This document shows positions 41,469 through 50,449 of a stretch of DNA of 64,000 nt, piece by piece. The stretch's first letter is position 1. The number at the start of each line of letters is the position of its first letter. The translations under genes were made by a program, and so were the position numbers. Source of the stretch: Oscillospiraceae bacterium (GTDB lineage Bacteria; Bacillota; Clostridia; Oscillospirales; Acutalibacteraceae); assembly GCA_022650485.1 (NCBI GenBank), contig JALCPP010000006.1:62001-126000 (forward strand). Reading direction: 5' to 3'. The notes under the pieces are model-generated. The model searched no databases and was not told where the DNA came from. It saw only the letters and a program-made list of their open reading frames with translations.

Positions 41469-42383
41469 TTACAGCCTTGGCGCAATCTGCTGCAGCACGG
41501 CCGCAACCAGCGAATAAGGCCTTTTTTCCTCGTGTGCGGTAATAGTCACCGCTGTTTCCTGCTCCGGCAGAAGAACGCAGAACTGGCCGTATTTGCCGTC
41601 TGCGCGGTAGGCTCCCTGACCGGAACAGCGCCAGACCTGATACCCGTAACCCGAAAGGCACTCCGGCTCTTCACAGCCGTCCCACCCGCTCGGGACCGTG
41701 TCGGACGACATTTTTTTCAAATAGTCTTCCGAAATCAGCCGTTTTTCGCCCCACACCCCGCCGTGAAGCAGCAGGCGGCCCAGCCGGCTGAATTCATCCA
41801 GCGTCAAAAAGAGCTGCGTTGCGCAGAGCGTGTGGCCCTGCGGGTCGGTGTGCCACTGCGGATTTTCAATCCCCAGAGGGGAAAACAGACGCGGCACCAG
41901 AAAATCACGCACATTTTTTCCGGTCACCTTTTCCACCGTGCGCCCTAGCATATAACAGCACGCATTGGAATAAAAGAACTGCGTTCCCGGTTTTTTTGTC
42001 ACCGGCACGCGGAAGAAAAGCTCCGCCCAGTCCTTTTCATTTTTCTGCTTGTCCATTCCGCCAAACCAAAAATGCAGCTTGCCGGAACTCATGTGCAGCA
42101 GGTCCAGCAGGGTAATGCCTTCGCTGCCGGGCGCCGCAAGGCCGCGGAACTGCGGAAAAAAGTCCAGCACGGGGTCGGAAAGGCTCAGCCGCCCGTCCTC
42201 CGCGCACATTCCCACGGCCAGAGACGTAAAGGTCTTAGAAGCCGAGTACAGGTTCACAGGGTCGTTCGTCCGCCAGAAATGCGTGACCGAATCTCCGGTT
42301 TTCCGTTCAACCCGAATTCCGTACATTCCAAGATTCTGTTCCGCCGCAGTCAGGCGGAACCCGTCCAATATCGATTCTTTCAT
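41469..42383 (-). CDS. Serine hydrolase of the beta-lactamase/class C family
   Basis: 304 residues with no signal peptide, so cytoplasmic. The catalytic SxxK is in NLYSASKTFTSLAVGM, the YxN in FFYSNACCYMLGR, and the third box appears as DGKYGQF in place of the usual KTG/HxG. The fold fits esterases and peptidases of the DD-peptidase superfamily. ATG 42383 follows GGGGGA. It is inserted between hisS and aspS with short gaps (19 and 50 bases), so it is probably cotranscribed. Substrate is unknown. Confidence 0.8.
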   Translation of the reverse strand: MKESILDGFRLTAAEQNLGMYGIRVERKTGDSVTHFWRTNDPVNLYSASKTFTSLAVGMCAEDGRLSLSDPVLDFFPQFRGLAAPGSEGITLLDLLHMSSGKLHFWFGGMDKQKNEKDWAELFFRVPVTKKPGTQFFYSNACCYMLGRTVEKVTGKNVRDFLVPRLFSPLGIENPQWHTDPQGHTLCATQLFLTLDEFSRLGRLLLHGGVWGEKRLISEDYLKKMSSDTVPSGWDGCEEPECLSGYGYQVWRCSGQGAYRADGKYGQFCVLLPEQETAVTITAHEEKRPYSLVAAVLQQIAPRL

Positions 42384-42402
42384 GTGATATCCCCCGATTC
42401 TG

Positions 42403-43728
42403 CTAAAAAGAAATATCTTCCTCGTCTTCCGCCTGTACGCTGATCGCCGCGAACTGGCCCTCCAGATCATTGTTCAGGTTGACCTTTGTTTTTTCGCCGG
42501 TTTTCATGTTTTTCACAACACCCAGGCCTTTTTCCAGTTCATCGTCACCCAAAACCAGCGTAAACTGCGCGCCGAGCTTGTTCGCGTACTTCATCTGCGC
42601 GTTCAGGCTGCGGCCCACTTCGTCGCAAAACGCGATTATGGAGCATTCACGTAGTTCCTGCGCCATGCGGAACGCTTCTTTCTGCGCCGCCTCCCCAATA
42701 GAAGCGATGTACAACTCACAGGGCTGCGGCTCCGGGAATTCCACCTTCTGCGCTTCCATCACCATCAGCAGGCGCTCCAGGCCAAGCCCGAATCCCAGCG
42801 CGGGGGTCGGTTTGCCGCCCATTTCCTGCACCAGACCGTCATACCTGCCGCCGCCGCAGACCGTGCTCTGCGCGCCGAGGTCGGAGGATACAAATTCAAA
42901 CACCGTTCGGGTGTAATAATCCAGCCCGCGCACAATGGTCGGGTCGATTTCATAGGAAATATGAATGGAGTCGAGCGCGGCCTTGACCCCTTCAAAATGA
43001 GCCTTGCAGTCGTCGCACAAGTAGTCGAGGATATGCGGTGCGCCCTCCGCCACCGCGGAGCATTCGGGGCTCTTGCAATCCAGGATCCGCATCGGGTTGC
43101 GGTCCAGGCGCGAAAGACAGGTTTCGCACAGCCGGTCTTTGCTCTGCTCAAAATACGCCTTCAGCGCCTTCGAGTATGCGGCGCGGCAGTCCGGGCAGCC
43201 GATTGAATTGATTTTTAATTTCAGGTTGTGCACGCACAGCCGGTCAAACAAACCGTGTGCAAACGCAATCAGCCCCGCATCTGCCAAAGGCATGGAGGAA
43301 CCGAAAATTTCCACACCGAACTGGTGAAATTCACGCTGGCGGCCCGCCTGCGCCTTTTCATAGCGGTAGCAGGGCGTCAGGTAATAAAATTTCTGCGGTG
43401 CCGGGCTGTTATAAAGACCGTGTTCCAAATAAGACCGGACCACCCCGGCGGTGCCCTCCGGTTTCAGGGTGACGGAACGCCCCCCTTTGTCTTCAAAAAT
43501 ATACATCTCTTTCTGCACCACGTCGGTCGTTTCCCCAACGGAGCGTTGAAACAGGCGGGTATCCTCAAACACTGGAGTTCGGATTTCAGAGAATCCGTTA
43601 ACACCGGCCTCGTCCCGCAGGACTTCTTCCGCCGCCTGCCAGCATTCGCTCTTTTCTTCCGCTTTGCCGCCCCCGATTTTCCCGGGAAGGATATCCTTTG
43701 TTCCTCTTTGTGCCCTGATCAGTTCCAT
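42403..43728 (-). CDS. hisS: Histidyl-tRNA synthetase
   Basis: Class IIa synthetase of 441 residues. MELIRAQRGTKDILPGK opens the class II core; motif 2 region YRYEKAQAGRQREFHQFGVEIFG, the His-specific VRGLDYYTRTVFEF (HisA box) and AGGGRYDGL-like CGGGRYDGLVQEMGGK, and motif 3 ALGFGLGLERLLM. A C-terminal anticodon-binding domain follows (CELYIASIGEAAQKEA). ATG 43728 follows AAAGGAG. Expression is controlled by the T-box leader upstream. Confidence 0.97.
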   Translation of the reverse strand: MELIRAQRGTKDILPGKIGGGKAEEKSECWQAAEEVLRDEAGVNGFSEIRTPVFEDTRLFQRSVGETTDVVQKEMYIFEDKGGRSVTLKPEGTAGVVRSYLEHGLYNSPAPQKFYYLTPCYRYEKAQAGRQREFHQFGVEIFGSSMPLADAGLIAFAHGLFDRLCVHNLKLKINSIGCPDCRAAYSKALKAYFEQSKDRLCETCLSRLDRNPMRILDCKSPECSAVAEGAPHILDYLCDDCKAHFEGVKAALDSIHISYEIDPTIVRGLDYYTRTVFEFVSSDLGAQSTVCGGGRYDGLVQEMGGKPTPALGFGLGLERLLMVMEAQKVEFPEPQPCELYIASIGEAAQKEAFRMAQELRECSIIAFCDEVGRSLNAQMKYANKLGAQFTLVLGDDELEKGLGVVKNMKTGEKTKVNLNNDLEGQFAAISVQAEDEEDISF

Positions 43729-43833
43729 AGACGACTCCTTTTCTCTCTTCCAATCCTGTTCATCAATCAAAGATCCACACAGTACGGTTGTTTCCATAAC
43801 GAAAACACTTCCGGCTGCATACCGCAAAATAAC

Positions 43834-44046
43834 AAAAAATCCCCGTCCCAATGAAAGGGACGAGGGAGTTTCCTCTCGTGGTGCCACCCTTTTTCAGGGA
43901 CCGAAACCGGTCCCCCTTTGCAGGCCCCGCCGCGGGGCAGAAATCGGCTCCCGGATGTCTTCCCCGGGCGCTTCTGAATGCGGGGCCGCTCTCAGTCGCG
44001 GCGGTCCCTCCCTGTGCAAAAGCGCCGGGTACTCCTTCCGTTCTCA
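43834..44046 (-). promoter_or_regulatory. T-box leader riboswitch (His specifier) of hisS
   Basis: The conserved T-box core AGGGTGGCACCACGAG is present on the minus strand (43890-43875). It is followed by a classic terminator, CCCTCGTCCC/GGGACGGGG (43866-43857, 43849-43841) with a T-run at 43840-43834, just ahead of hisS. Upstream is Stem I with the loop-E element AGTA (44033-44030) opposite GAAGACATC; CAT (43957-43955), a His codon, lies in that specifier loop. Uncharged tRNA-His should favour antitermination. No separate promoter is obvious because mgsA ends at 44056, so the promoter may lie within mgsA. Confidence 0.9.
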
Positions 44047-44055
44047 GCCGAAAAA

Positions 44056-44460
44056 TCAACCTTTCGGGTTCAAAATATCGCGCCAGTCCAAATCGCCGCG
44101 CTCCAGCCCGTGAATCAGTACCTCCGCGGTCGCGATGTTCGTCGCAACCGGAATATTGTGCACGTCGCACAGGCGCAGCAAATTCATATCATTCGGCTCA
44201 TGGGGCTTGGGATTCAAAGGGTCACGGAAAAACAGGAGCAAGTCCACCTCATTACAGGCGATTCTTGCCGCAATCTGCTGGTCGCCGCCCTGCGAACCGC
44301 CTAAAAACCGCTGAATTTCAAGGCCGGTTGCATCTGAAACCAGCTTTCCCGTCGCCCCCGTGGCACAGAGCATGTGACGGCTCAGAACCCCGCAGTACGC
44401 GATGCAGAACTGAACCATCAGTTCTTTTTTCGCATCGTGAGCAATTAAAGCAATATTCAT
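44056..44460 (-). CDS. mgsA: Methylglyoxal synthase
   Basis: Converts dihydroxyacetone phosphate to methylglyoxal and phosphate, bypassing lower glycolysis. 134 residues, normal length. [31 protein letters not shown] (phosphate-binding), SGAQGGD-equivalent [14 protein letters not shown], and [18 protein letters not shown] (catalytic Asp region) are the family signature. RBS GGAGG precedes ATG 44460. It follows minD by 27 bases, an arrangement seen in many Clostridia. Confidence 0.97.
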   Translation of the reverse strand: MNIALIAHDAKKELMVQFCIAYCGVLSRHMLCATGATGKLVSDATGLEIQRFLGGSQGGDQQIAARIACNEVDLLLFFRDPLNPKPHEPNDMNLLRLCDVHNIPVATNIATAEVLIHGLERGDLDWRDILNPKG

Positions 44461-44487
44461 ACAATTGATCCTCCAAAAAAATCAACA

Positions 44488-45234
44488 CTAAAAACGATTG
44501 ACTGCTGAAAGCGGTACCTGCTCCCCTTCCAGCCTGGCCGCCAGCCGCCCAGCCGCAAGCGCCCCAGGTGAACGTTCCGGCGCGGCCTGCGCCCGCAGCG
44601 TCGCCGCCGCCAAAAGCGGGTCTTCCGGCACAACGGCAATCAGCCGGATTCCGGCGGCATCAATGACAGAATCCAGGTCGCTAAAGCACTTCTGCACACG
44701 GAACCGGGCGCTGGAAAACCGGTTGACCACCAGCCTTTGCTGCCGGACGCCGGCCTCCTCCAAACTTTGCCGGGTGCGGGCTGCTGCCCGCAGACTGACC
44801 GGGTCTGGCGTCGCCACAACCAGAGCGCGCCGCGCGGCCGCCGCCGCGCTGAGAAACCCCTGCCCGATTCCCGCCGGACTGTCAACAAGAATATGATCGT
44901 AATACTGTGAAAGAACCCCGACAAGCCGTCTCATCACTTCCGGGCTGACGACATCTTCCTCTGTTCCCGGCGCGGAAAGAAGAAATAAATTTGGTTCATA
45001 CGCGCACTGATACACCGCATTTTCCGGCTCGGCCGCGCCGGAAACAACATCGGCAATATCAAACACACGGTGGTCCAAAACCCCGAGCATGTGGTCCAGG
45101 CTGCCAAGTCCCGCGTCACAGTCAATCAGCAGCACCCGTCTGCCGCGCGCCGCAAGCGCCGCCCCCAGAGCGACCGTAACCGTCGACTTTCCGACTCCGC
45201 CTTTTCCCGATGTAATTACTGTTACTGAATCCAT
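44488..45234 (-). CDS. minD: MinD-like septum-site ATPase
   Basis: 248 residues. The deviant Walker A motif is TVITSGKGGVGKSTVTVAL, switch I includes LLIDCDAGLGSLD, and Walker B/switch II is HILVDSPAGIG, as in MinD. The C-terminus (GRLAARLEGEQVPLSAVNRF) is not obviously the amphipathic membrane-targeting helix of MinD. No minC or minE accompanies it; pbp2-mreD-mreC lies upstream and mgsA downstream, the usual Clostridium min neighbourhood. It may be a MinD that has lost its partners, or a related positioning ATPase. Confidence 0.83.
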   Translation of the reverse strand: MDSVTVITSGKGGVGKSTVTVALGAALAARGRRVLLIDCDAGLGSLDHMLGVLDHRVFDIADVVSGAAEPENAVYQCAYEPNLFLLSAPGTEEDVVSPEVMRRLVGVLSQYYDHILVDSPAGIGQGFLSAAAAARRALVVATPDPVSLRAAARTRQSLEEAGVRQQRLVVNRFSSARFRVQKCFSDLDSVIDAAGIRLIAVVPEDPLLAAATLRAQAAPERSPGALAAGRLAARLEGEQVPLSAVNRF

Positions 45235-45254
45235 AGCTAGTACCTCATATTATC

Positions 45255-45283
45255 ATATTACCACAATAAATGATAGGAGTAAA
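45255..45283 (-). promoter_or_regulatory. Promoter of minD-mgsA
   Basis: TTTACT (45283-45278), 17 bases, TAATAT (45260-45255), so minD-mgsA can be transcribed separately from pbp2. Confidence 0.55.
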
Positions 45284-45332
45284 GGATTTAGGCTGTCTGT
45301 TTCTACAATATTTTCCCGAAACTTGCTCCGCC

Positions 45333-47477
45333 TTACGGCTGTGAAGATACCGCGGACGAAGTACCGGAAGAACTGCTCCCCGCCGTCTGTTCCGACGCTG
45401 ACGGCATAACCAGATTTCCCTTCTCATCCACGGTTTTTCCATAAAAATACGCGTCGAGCGCATCTTTGGCAACGGTCATGCAGTATTTACCGGTCGCACC
45501 GTGTTCCAACACCACCGCAATGGCAATCTGAGGATTCTCATACGGGGCAAACGCGATAAAAGTGACGTTGTCGGAGTGGGGCGTCAGAACCGCCGTGCCG
45601 GTCTTTGCCGCAATCTGGATTCCGTAGTTACCGAACATGGATGAAGCGGTCCCGTCCGTCGCCACACTGTGCATGGCTTTCTTCACATAATCGATATAGC
45701 TCTGGTCGACCCCGACATCCTCCACTTTCTGCGCCTTCGCCTGGGAAATAACTTCATCCCCCGCATAATTGGTTATTTTGTCCACAATATGGGATTTTAA
45801 ACGCGTGCCGTTGTTTGCAATGGTTGCAACATAAGTTGCAAGCTGCAGGGGAGTAAACTGATTGTCGCTCTGGCCCACCGCCGCCTCGACGGTATCCGCG
45901 TCCCACCACGACCCGCCGGAAGCGCTGCGCTCCGTCGGTCCGGCAAGGACACCGGCGCTTTCGCTCAGTTCGACACCGGTTTCAACCCCCAGGCCGAACC
46001 GCGGTGCATACAGATTCAGCGTACTGATGCCGGTGCGGTAACCGACTTCATAGAAAAACGAGTTGCTGGACTTTTCAATCGCGTAGTCCGCAGTAATCAT
46101 GCCGTAGTTGCCGATACTTCTCAGCGGCAGACCGACATCCGAAAAACGCGTGTACAAACTGTTTCCGAGCAGCCGGGTAGAGGTTGTGATGACTTTTTCC
46201 TGCAACGCAGCCAGGGTCACATACGGTTTCACAATTGAACCCGGTGTGAAAATTCCGTTAAACGCCCGGTTAATCAGCGGCAGGTCCTTATTTTGGAGCA
46301 GTTGGCTGTAATAATTGGTATCGCTGAGATATTCGTTTTCGTCATAGGTTGGGAACGTGGATGAAGCAAGAACCGCGAAATCGCTGACACGAAGCACCAC
46401 CGCGCCCCCTGCCACACAGTCTTCACCGTGGGCGCTGGAAGATCCCTTGTAATTGCGGGCACACAGCTGCTGCCCGTATTCGCGCGTCGCTTTGATATTC
46501 TGTGCAAGCGACGTATTCAGAACCTTCTGCAGCTTGCTGTCAATCGTCAGATAGACACTTTTGCCCGGCTGCGGAGAGGTCGTCACCGTTTCAGAGGCAA
46601 CATTGCCCTGGCCGGTCATCTCGACAACCTTCTGTCCGTTCTGGCCGCGCAGTGAATTTTCATACGCCTGCTCGATACCGCTCTTTCCGATGCGGTCGTT
46701 ATAGTCATATCCCTTCTCTTTCAGGGTGTTCCATTCTTCCGCTGAGATGGAACCGATCGTCCCCAAAATATGCGGCAGCAGAGTGCCGTCCGGATAATCG
46801 CGCACCGTGGTCAGTTTGACCTGCACCCCCGGCAGCTTCATGGAATTTTCGCTGAGGACCGCCACCGTGTCATTGCCGACATCAGCCGCAAATGTATAAG
46901 GCGTGGAAACGGAAAAGGCGGATTTTGTCATATTGTACCGTACGGAAACAATATCGCGCGTATCCTGCGCCGAATATCCGCCGCAGTCATACCATTCGAT
47001 CAAATGCTGCATGCACTGGTCGGCGGTCGCATAAGACTCCACATTCAGAAAATTCTTTGATTTGAGCGTGGAAATTTCTTTGTCTTTTCCTGAAACAAAC
47101 TCATAGTTTCCTTTGGAATTGACCGTAATCGGCAGTTCATCCGACCACGTTTCCCCCTTTGAATCCATCAGGCGAATCAGTGTCAGAATCGTCTGGTTCT
47201 CTGTTTCTTCCGACAGATAGGCCTTGTCCAAAACGACGGCGTAACCGGTGCGGTTCACCGCCAGCCCACTGCCGGAAGCATCCCGAACCTCGCCGCGCGC
47301 GGTACTCATCTCCACCTGGTACAAGCTGGATTTGTCCGCCTGTTCCAAAAAAGAGGCGCCTTTGACAATCTGCCAGTCAACCAGCCGAAACACATAAACC
47401 AGAAAAGCCGCCAGCACCAGCAGCCCGGCAACCAGACGGCGGCCGCGGATTCCCGTTTTCTTTTCTTCCACCGTCAT
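45333..47477 (-). CDS. mrdA: Penicillin-binding protein 2-type transpeptidase (cell elongation)
   Basis: Class B PBP, 714 residues. One N-terminal transmembrane helix (RRLVAGLLVLAAFLVYVFRLV), a PBP dimer domain (~60-330), then the transpeptidase with GIFTPGSIVKPYVTLAAL (active-site Ser of SxxK), EKSSNSFFYEVGYR (SxN) and AAKTGTAVLTP (KTG). The tail is Ser-rich (SASEQTAGSSSSGTSS). ATG 47477 follows AAGGAGG and overlaps the mreD stop (ATGA). The order mreC-mreD-pbp2 marks the elongation module; it makes the peptide cross-links in side-wall growth. Confidence 0.95.
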   Translation of the reverse strand: MTVEEKKTGIRGRRLVAGLLVLAAFLVYVFRLVDWQIVKGASFLEQADKSSLYQVEMSTARGEVRDASGSGLAVNRTGYAVVLDKAYLSEETENQTILTLIRLMDSKGETWSDELPITVNSKGNYEFVSGKDKEISTLKSKNFLNVESYATADQCMQHLIEWYDCGGYSAQDTRDIVSVRYNMTKSAFSVSTPYTFAADVGNDTVAVLSENSMKLPGVQVKLTTVRDYPDGTLLPHILGTIGSISAEEWNTLKEKGYDYNDRIGKSGIEQAYENSLRGQNGQKVVEMTGQGNVASETVTTSPQPGKSVYLTIDSKLQKVLNTSLAQNIKATREYGQQLCARNYKGSSSAHGEDCVAGGAVVLRVSDFAVLASSTFPTYDENEYLSDTNYYSQLLQNKDLPLINRAFNGIFTPGSIVKPYVTLAALQEKVITTSTRLLGNSLYTRFSDVGLPLRSIGNYGMITADYAIEKSSNSFFYEVGYRTGISTLNLYAPRFGLGVETGVELSESAGVLAGPTERSASGGSWWDADTVEAAVGQSDNQFTPLQLATYVATIANNGTRLKSHIVDKITNYAGDEVISQAKAQKVEDVGVDQSYIDYVKKAMHSVATDGTASSMFGNYGIQIAAKTGTAVLTPHSDNVTFIAFAPYENPQIAIAVVLEHGATGKYCMTVAKDALDAYFYGKTVDEKGNLVMPSASEQTAGSSSSGTSSAVSSQP

Positions 47478-47995
47478 TCCTCCTTTGAACGGATTTGCAG
47501 GGCAAGCGCGCGATTGAAATAATAGATGAGCGGCATCATCACCGTCGTGTAGCAGAAAAAGGGAAGGTAATGAAATAAAAGCGCATAGCCGGAATGTGCG
47601 TAGCCCCGCAGCACAAAAAAGAACAGCCACTGCAGCAGAAAGATTCCGGCAGCCGCCACCGCCGTGAGCAGCAGCGCGGAAAAGAAATTTGTCTGAAACA
47701 GATTGGCCGCAACCAATGAGATGAAGTAACAGCCCACCGCCAGAAACAGCGCGTGAAAGCCCAGAACCGTGCCAAACCCGAAATCGATCAGCAATCCCCC
47801 CGCAAGGCCGAATGCCATGGCGGCGGTTTCGCCTTCAAACAGGGCGATGGTAAGCGCCGCGGGCAGCACCAGCAGCGGCCGCACCGATTGAACCGACGGA
47901 ATCAGGCCGGGGGTTTCCTGTAAAACAAACAGCACCAGCAGTTCCAGCGCATAGGCAAAGAAGCGGATTACCTTCAGTTTTGTTCTGCCGCTCAT
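47474..47995 (-). CDS. mreD: Rod shape-determining protein MreD
   Basis: 173 residues with about five transmembrane segments (FAYALELLVLFVLQETPG onwards). MreD sequences diverge, and the call relies on length, topology and position between mreC (one base upstream) and pbp2 (four-base overlap). FALGLAGGLLIDFGFG-like AFGLAGGLLIDFGFGTVLG is the family's best-conserved patch. Confidence 0.93.
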   Translation of the reverse strand: MSGRTKLKVIRFFAYALELLVLFVLQETPGLIPSVQSVRPLLVLPAALTIALFEGETAAMAFGLAGGLLIDFGFGTVLGFHALFLAVGCYFISLVAANLFQTNFFSALLLTAVAAAGIFLLQWLFFFVLRGYAHSGYALLFHYLPFFCYTTVMMPLIYYFNRALALQIRSKEE

Positions 47996-47996
47996 A

Positions 47997-48890
47997 CTAT
48001 TTTCCCTCCTGAGAGGAAGCCGGGGCCGAGGGTGCCGTATCGTCGTCCAGAGCCTCTCCCTGACCCTGGAAATCGGTAATCACCATCACGTCGCGAACGG
48101 TTTTCACATCGACAAACGGTGTAATCTCTGCATAAAGGGAAACATCGTACGGGTCATTCTTCACGCTTTGAACCGTTCCGATGGCAAGGTCGCGCGGGTA
48201 AATGCCGCCAAGGCCGGTTGTAACGACAATATCCCCCGCCTTCACCGTCGTGCCCGCCAGCAGATAGTTGAGCTTCACAATACCCCGGTCCGCCAGTTTG
48301 ACATCGGTCCCGACAATACCGCTTTCACGGTTGAGTTTGTCAATCGCACCAATTTTTGTGTCCGGTGAAAGAATGGTGGTGACCCGGCTGTAATTGGCGC
48401 TGACGGAAGACACCCAGCCGGCGACCCCGCTTTCCGTGATGACAGGGTCATAAACGGCAATTCCTGCCAGAGAGCCCTGGTCGATGGTAAACTGGTAAAA
48501 CCGATTTGACGGGTCGCGGGCAATGACCGCTGCGGATACCGGCTGAAAATCTTTATTTTCGTTCTTCAGTTCCAAGAATTTTTTGAGCTGCGCGTTTTCC
48601 TGCTGATACGTATAGTAATTGATTAGTTTACGGTTCAGGTCTTCCACCTGCTGTTTTAAGCGGTCATTTTCCGCTTTCAGCTCTTCTTTTGACTGGGTGG
48701 CGGACTGCGCCGTCTCCGCGGCGTTGTTGGTAACCAGCGTGCTGACGCGCTCCATCGGTGTGGAAAGAAAACCGAATGTATCCGACAGAAACGAGCCGCC
48801 CGTGCCCGCGGTGGCCAGCATCAGCCCCAGCAGAACAAAAATAACAATAATCAGGATTTTAAATCCGGCGGAATGAAAAACATCCTTCAT
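47997..48890 (-). CDS. mreC: Rod shape-determining protein MreC
   Basis: 297-residue bitopic protein that organises the elongation complex outside the membrane. A transmembrane helix (FKILIIVIFVLLGLMLATAG) is followed by a coiled coil (EELKAENDRLKQQVEDLNRK) and the beta-rich MreC domain (VIARDPSNRFYQFTIDQGSLAGI; GVAGWVSSVSANYSRVTTIL; GDIVVTTGLGGIYPRDLAIG). ATG 48890 follows GGGGGGAAG. mreB is not adjacent upstream, unlike in Bacillus. Confidence 0.95.
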   Translation of the reverse strand: MKDVFHSAGFKILIIVIFVLLGLMLATAGTGGSFLSDTFGFLSTPMERVSTLVTNNAAETAQSATQSKEELKAENDRLKQQVEDLNRKLINYYTYQQENAQLKKFLELKNENKDFQPVSAAVIARDPSNRFYQFTIDQGSLAGIAVYDPVITESGVAGWVSSVSANYSRVTTILSPDTKIGAIDKLNRESGIVGTDVKLADRGIVKLNYLLAGTTVKAGDIVVTTGLGGIYPRDLAIGTVQSVKNDPYDVSLYAEITPFVDVKTVRDVMVITDFQGQGEALDDDTAPSAPASSQEGK

Positions 48891-49132
48891 CCGGTGCTTC
48901 CCCCCTTTTCCTTTTATATATCCGCTCAATGATAAGTTTTTATTTTCGGCGGCAGGGCATATAATTTTCCCCGCCTTTTGAAATTTCATTATAGCATGCT
49001 TTCAGGGCGGAAACAAGATTTCGGCGCAGTTTTCACCGGGTTCCAGCGCCCGGAAACAATTTCCGTTTTTCTTGTCTTTATCTCCTGTTTATTCTTCCGA
49101 GCAGACTCTATCTGGGAAATCGTATTTCCCTG

Positions 49133-49160
49133 TTGCAATAATAATTCTGAGTGCTATTAT
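49133..49160 (+). promoter_or_regulatory. Promoter of the small membrane protein pair
   Basis: TTGCAA (49133-49138), 16 bases, TATTAT (49155-49160), 43 bases before the first ATG. Within the 312-base divergent gap (48891-49202) this is the clearest signal; the mreC side has no good boxes. Confidence 0.55.
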
Positions 49161-49202
49161 GGTAATAGCCAAGTTTTAATTCAGCTGGGGAGTGAATGTG
49201 AA

Positions 49203-49535
49203 ATGCGTCAGCCTGAAAAGAAGAAGGGACAGGATCATCCGCTCATTTGTCAAATTACGAATTATGCCTCCGTTCAACCCTTTATGGGGGTCAGCGTTTC
49301 AATCATCAACGCACTTTTTCTTCTTTTCAGCGACAAATTATGGTCGTGGAAAATGGCGTGTTATGAGTGCATCCCGTTGTTTGGATTTACCGCGATTTAC
49401 GCTTTTTTTGCAATTACTATGAAAATCAAGTACAGCATTACGGTTCCTTTTTTTTACCGGAAAATTAAAAGAACCACCATTTTTCTGTATCTGGTATTCA
49501 TTGCTTTGACTCTGATGCTCAAGAGGAGAACATAA
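49203..49535 (+). CDS. Hypothetical small membrane protein (110 residues)
   Basis: A charged N-terminus (MRQPEKKKGQDH) precedes three hydrophobic segments: VQPFMGVSVSIINALFLLF, CIPLFGFTAIYAFFAI and TIFLYLVFIALTLML, with a basic loop FYRKIKRTT between the last two. ATG 49203 follows GGGGAG. I do not recognise the family. It is followed after only three bases by a second small membrane gene and then a strong terminator, so the two are an operon, probably forming one complex. Confidence 0.65.
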   Translation: MRQPEKKKGQDHPLICQITNYASVQPFMGVSVSIINALFLLFSDKLWSWKMACYECIPLFGFTAIYAFFAITMKIKYSITVPFFYRKIKRTTIFLYLVFIALTLMLKRRT

Positions 49536-49538
49536 TCT

Positions 49539-49751
49539 ATGTCACAAACTGAAATTAACGTTTACACATTTTTCCTCATATGGTTTCCTCTCGGCTCTCT
49601 TGTCCTGACTTACCTGTTCTATCTTATTGATGGAATCTATAATGGAAAAAGTCGGATTTTCTCGCATCTCGGTACTCTGTTCGCGGTTCTCCTCGTTCTT
49701 GATCTGGCAATCTGGGTCTTAGGAATCATTGTGGGAAGAATGAATTCCTGA
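49539..49751 (+). CDS. Hypothetical small membrane protein (70 residues)
   Basis: Two transmembrane helices, FFLIWFPLGSLVLTYLFYLI and LFAVLLVLDLAIWVLGIIVG, joined by a short polar loop (DGIYNGKSRIFSH). ATG 49539 follows GAGGAG. Three bases separate it from the preceding gene. Not recognised; the size suggests a subunit of a small complex or a regulatory peptide. Confidence 0.65.
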   Translation: MSQTEINVYTFFLIWFPLGSLVLTYLFYLIDGIYNGKSRIFSHLGTLFAVLLVLDLAIWVLGIIVGRMNS

Positions 49752-49761
49752 CGATTATAGA

Positions 49762-49801
49762 CAGCGCCCCGCACATTTTTCATGTGCGGGGCGCTGTTTT
49801 T
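49762..49801. terminator. Bidirectional terminator
   Basis: 15-bp perfect stem CAGCGCCCCGCACAT/ATGTGCGGGGCGCTG (49762-49776, 49782-49796) with a T-run on the plus strand; it separates convergent genes. Confidence 0.9.
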
Positions 49802-49807
49802 CTGTTT

Positions 49808-50359
49808 TCAGCCGAGCTTCGGGTCGTAGTGCGCCCGCTCTCCGCCGATATACTTCGGCCTTGTCCTGGCGCAGACCAGGTTCGCTTCTCCGATTTTTTT
49901 CACGCTCAGTCGAACCGGAACCGCTACCGGGCGCAGGTGCATGCCGATCAGCGTGTCACCGATATCCATGCCGGCATGTGCCTGAATCCGCTCCACCGCG
50001 GCAGGATGCTCAAACGCACGGTAGGCCGCCGTACCGAACGAACCGCCCGCTTTGGGCTGCGGCACCGCGTTGACCATCGGCAGGCCGTATTTTTCGGCCG
50101 CTGCCGCTTCCAGAATAATCGCGCGGTTCAAATGCTCACAGCACTGCGCCGCCAGATAAATTCCTTTTTCCTTTAAAATGGGATAGATTGCACCGAACAC
50201 CGCGTTCGCCGTTTCCTCGCTGGAACCGGAACCGATTCTTTTCCCGCAGATTTCACTGGAAGAACAGCCGATCACCAGAATTTCTCCCTGTTTCATAGGG
50301 ATTGTCTCCAAAAACTCCGTAATAGCCGCGTTCGCCTGTTTGGCAATTTCATTGAGCAT
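49808..50359 (-). CDS. TIGR01440/UPF0340 family protein (YwlG-like)
   Basis: 183 residues, soluble. Signature patches: ILVIGCSSSEICGKRIGS near the N-terminus, LAAQCCEHLNRAIILEA, and MVNAVPQPKAGGSFGTAAY, DTLIGMHLRPVAVPVRLSV. ATG 50359 follows GGAGG. Found widely in Firmicutes; function is not established. Confidence 0.85.
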   Translation of the reverse strand: MLNEIAKQANAAITEFLETIPMKQGEILVIGCSSSEICGKRIGSGSSEETANAVFGAIYPILKEKGIYLAAQCCEHLNRAIILEAAAAEKYGLPMVNAVPQPKAGGSFGTAAYRAFEHPAAVERIQAHAGMDIGDTLIGMHLRPVAVPVRLSVKKIGEANLVCARTRPKYIGGERAHYDPKLG

Positions 50360-50449
50360 TGCATAAACCTCCGTTCGCAATCAAGATACTACTAATATGA
50401 TACCCCCGGCCGTACTCCATGCGCACCGGGGAAAAATAAAAAGTCCGCG

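Noticed and set aside
43729-43887. Longer N-terminus of hisS reaching into the leader
   Set aside because: The region is the T-box terminator and core; MELIRAQRGTKDILPG at 43728 is the standard start.
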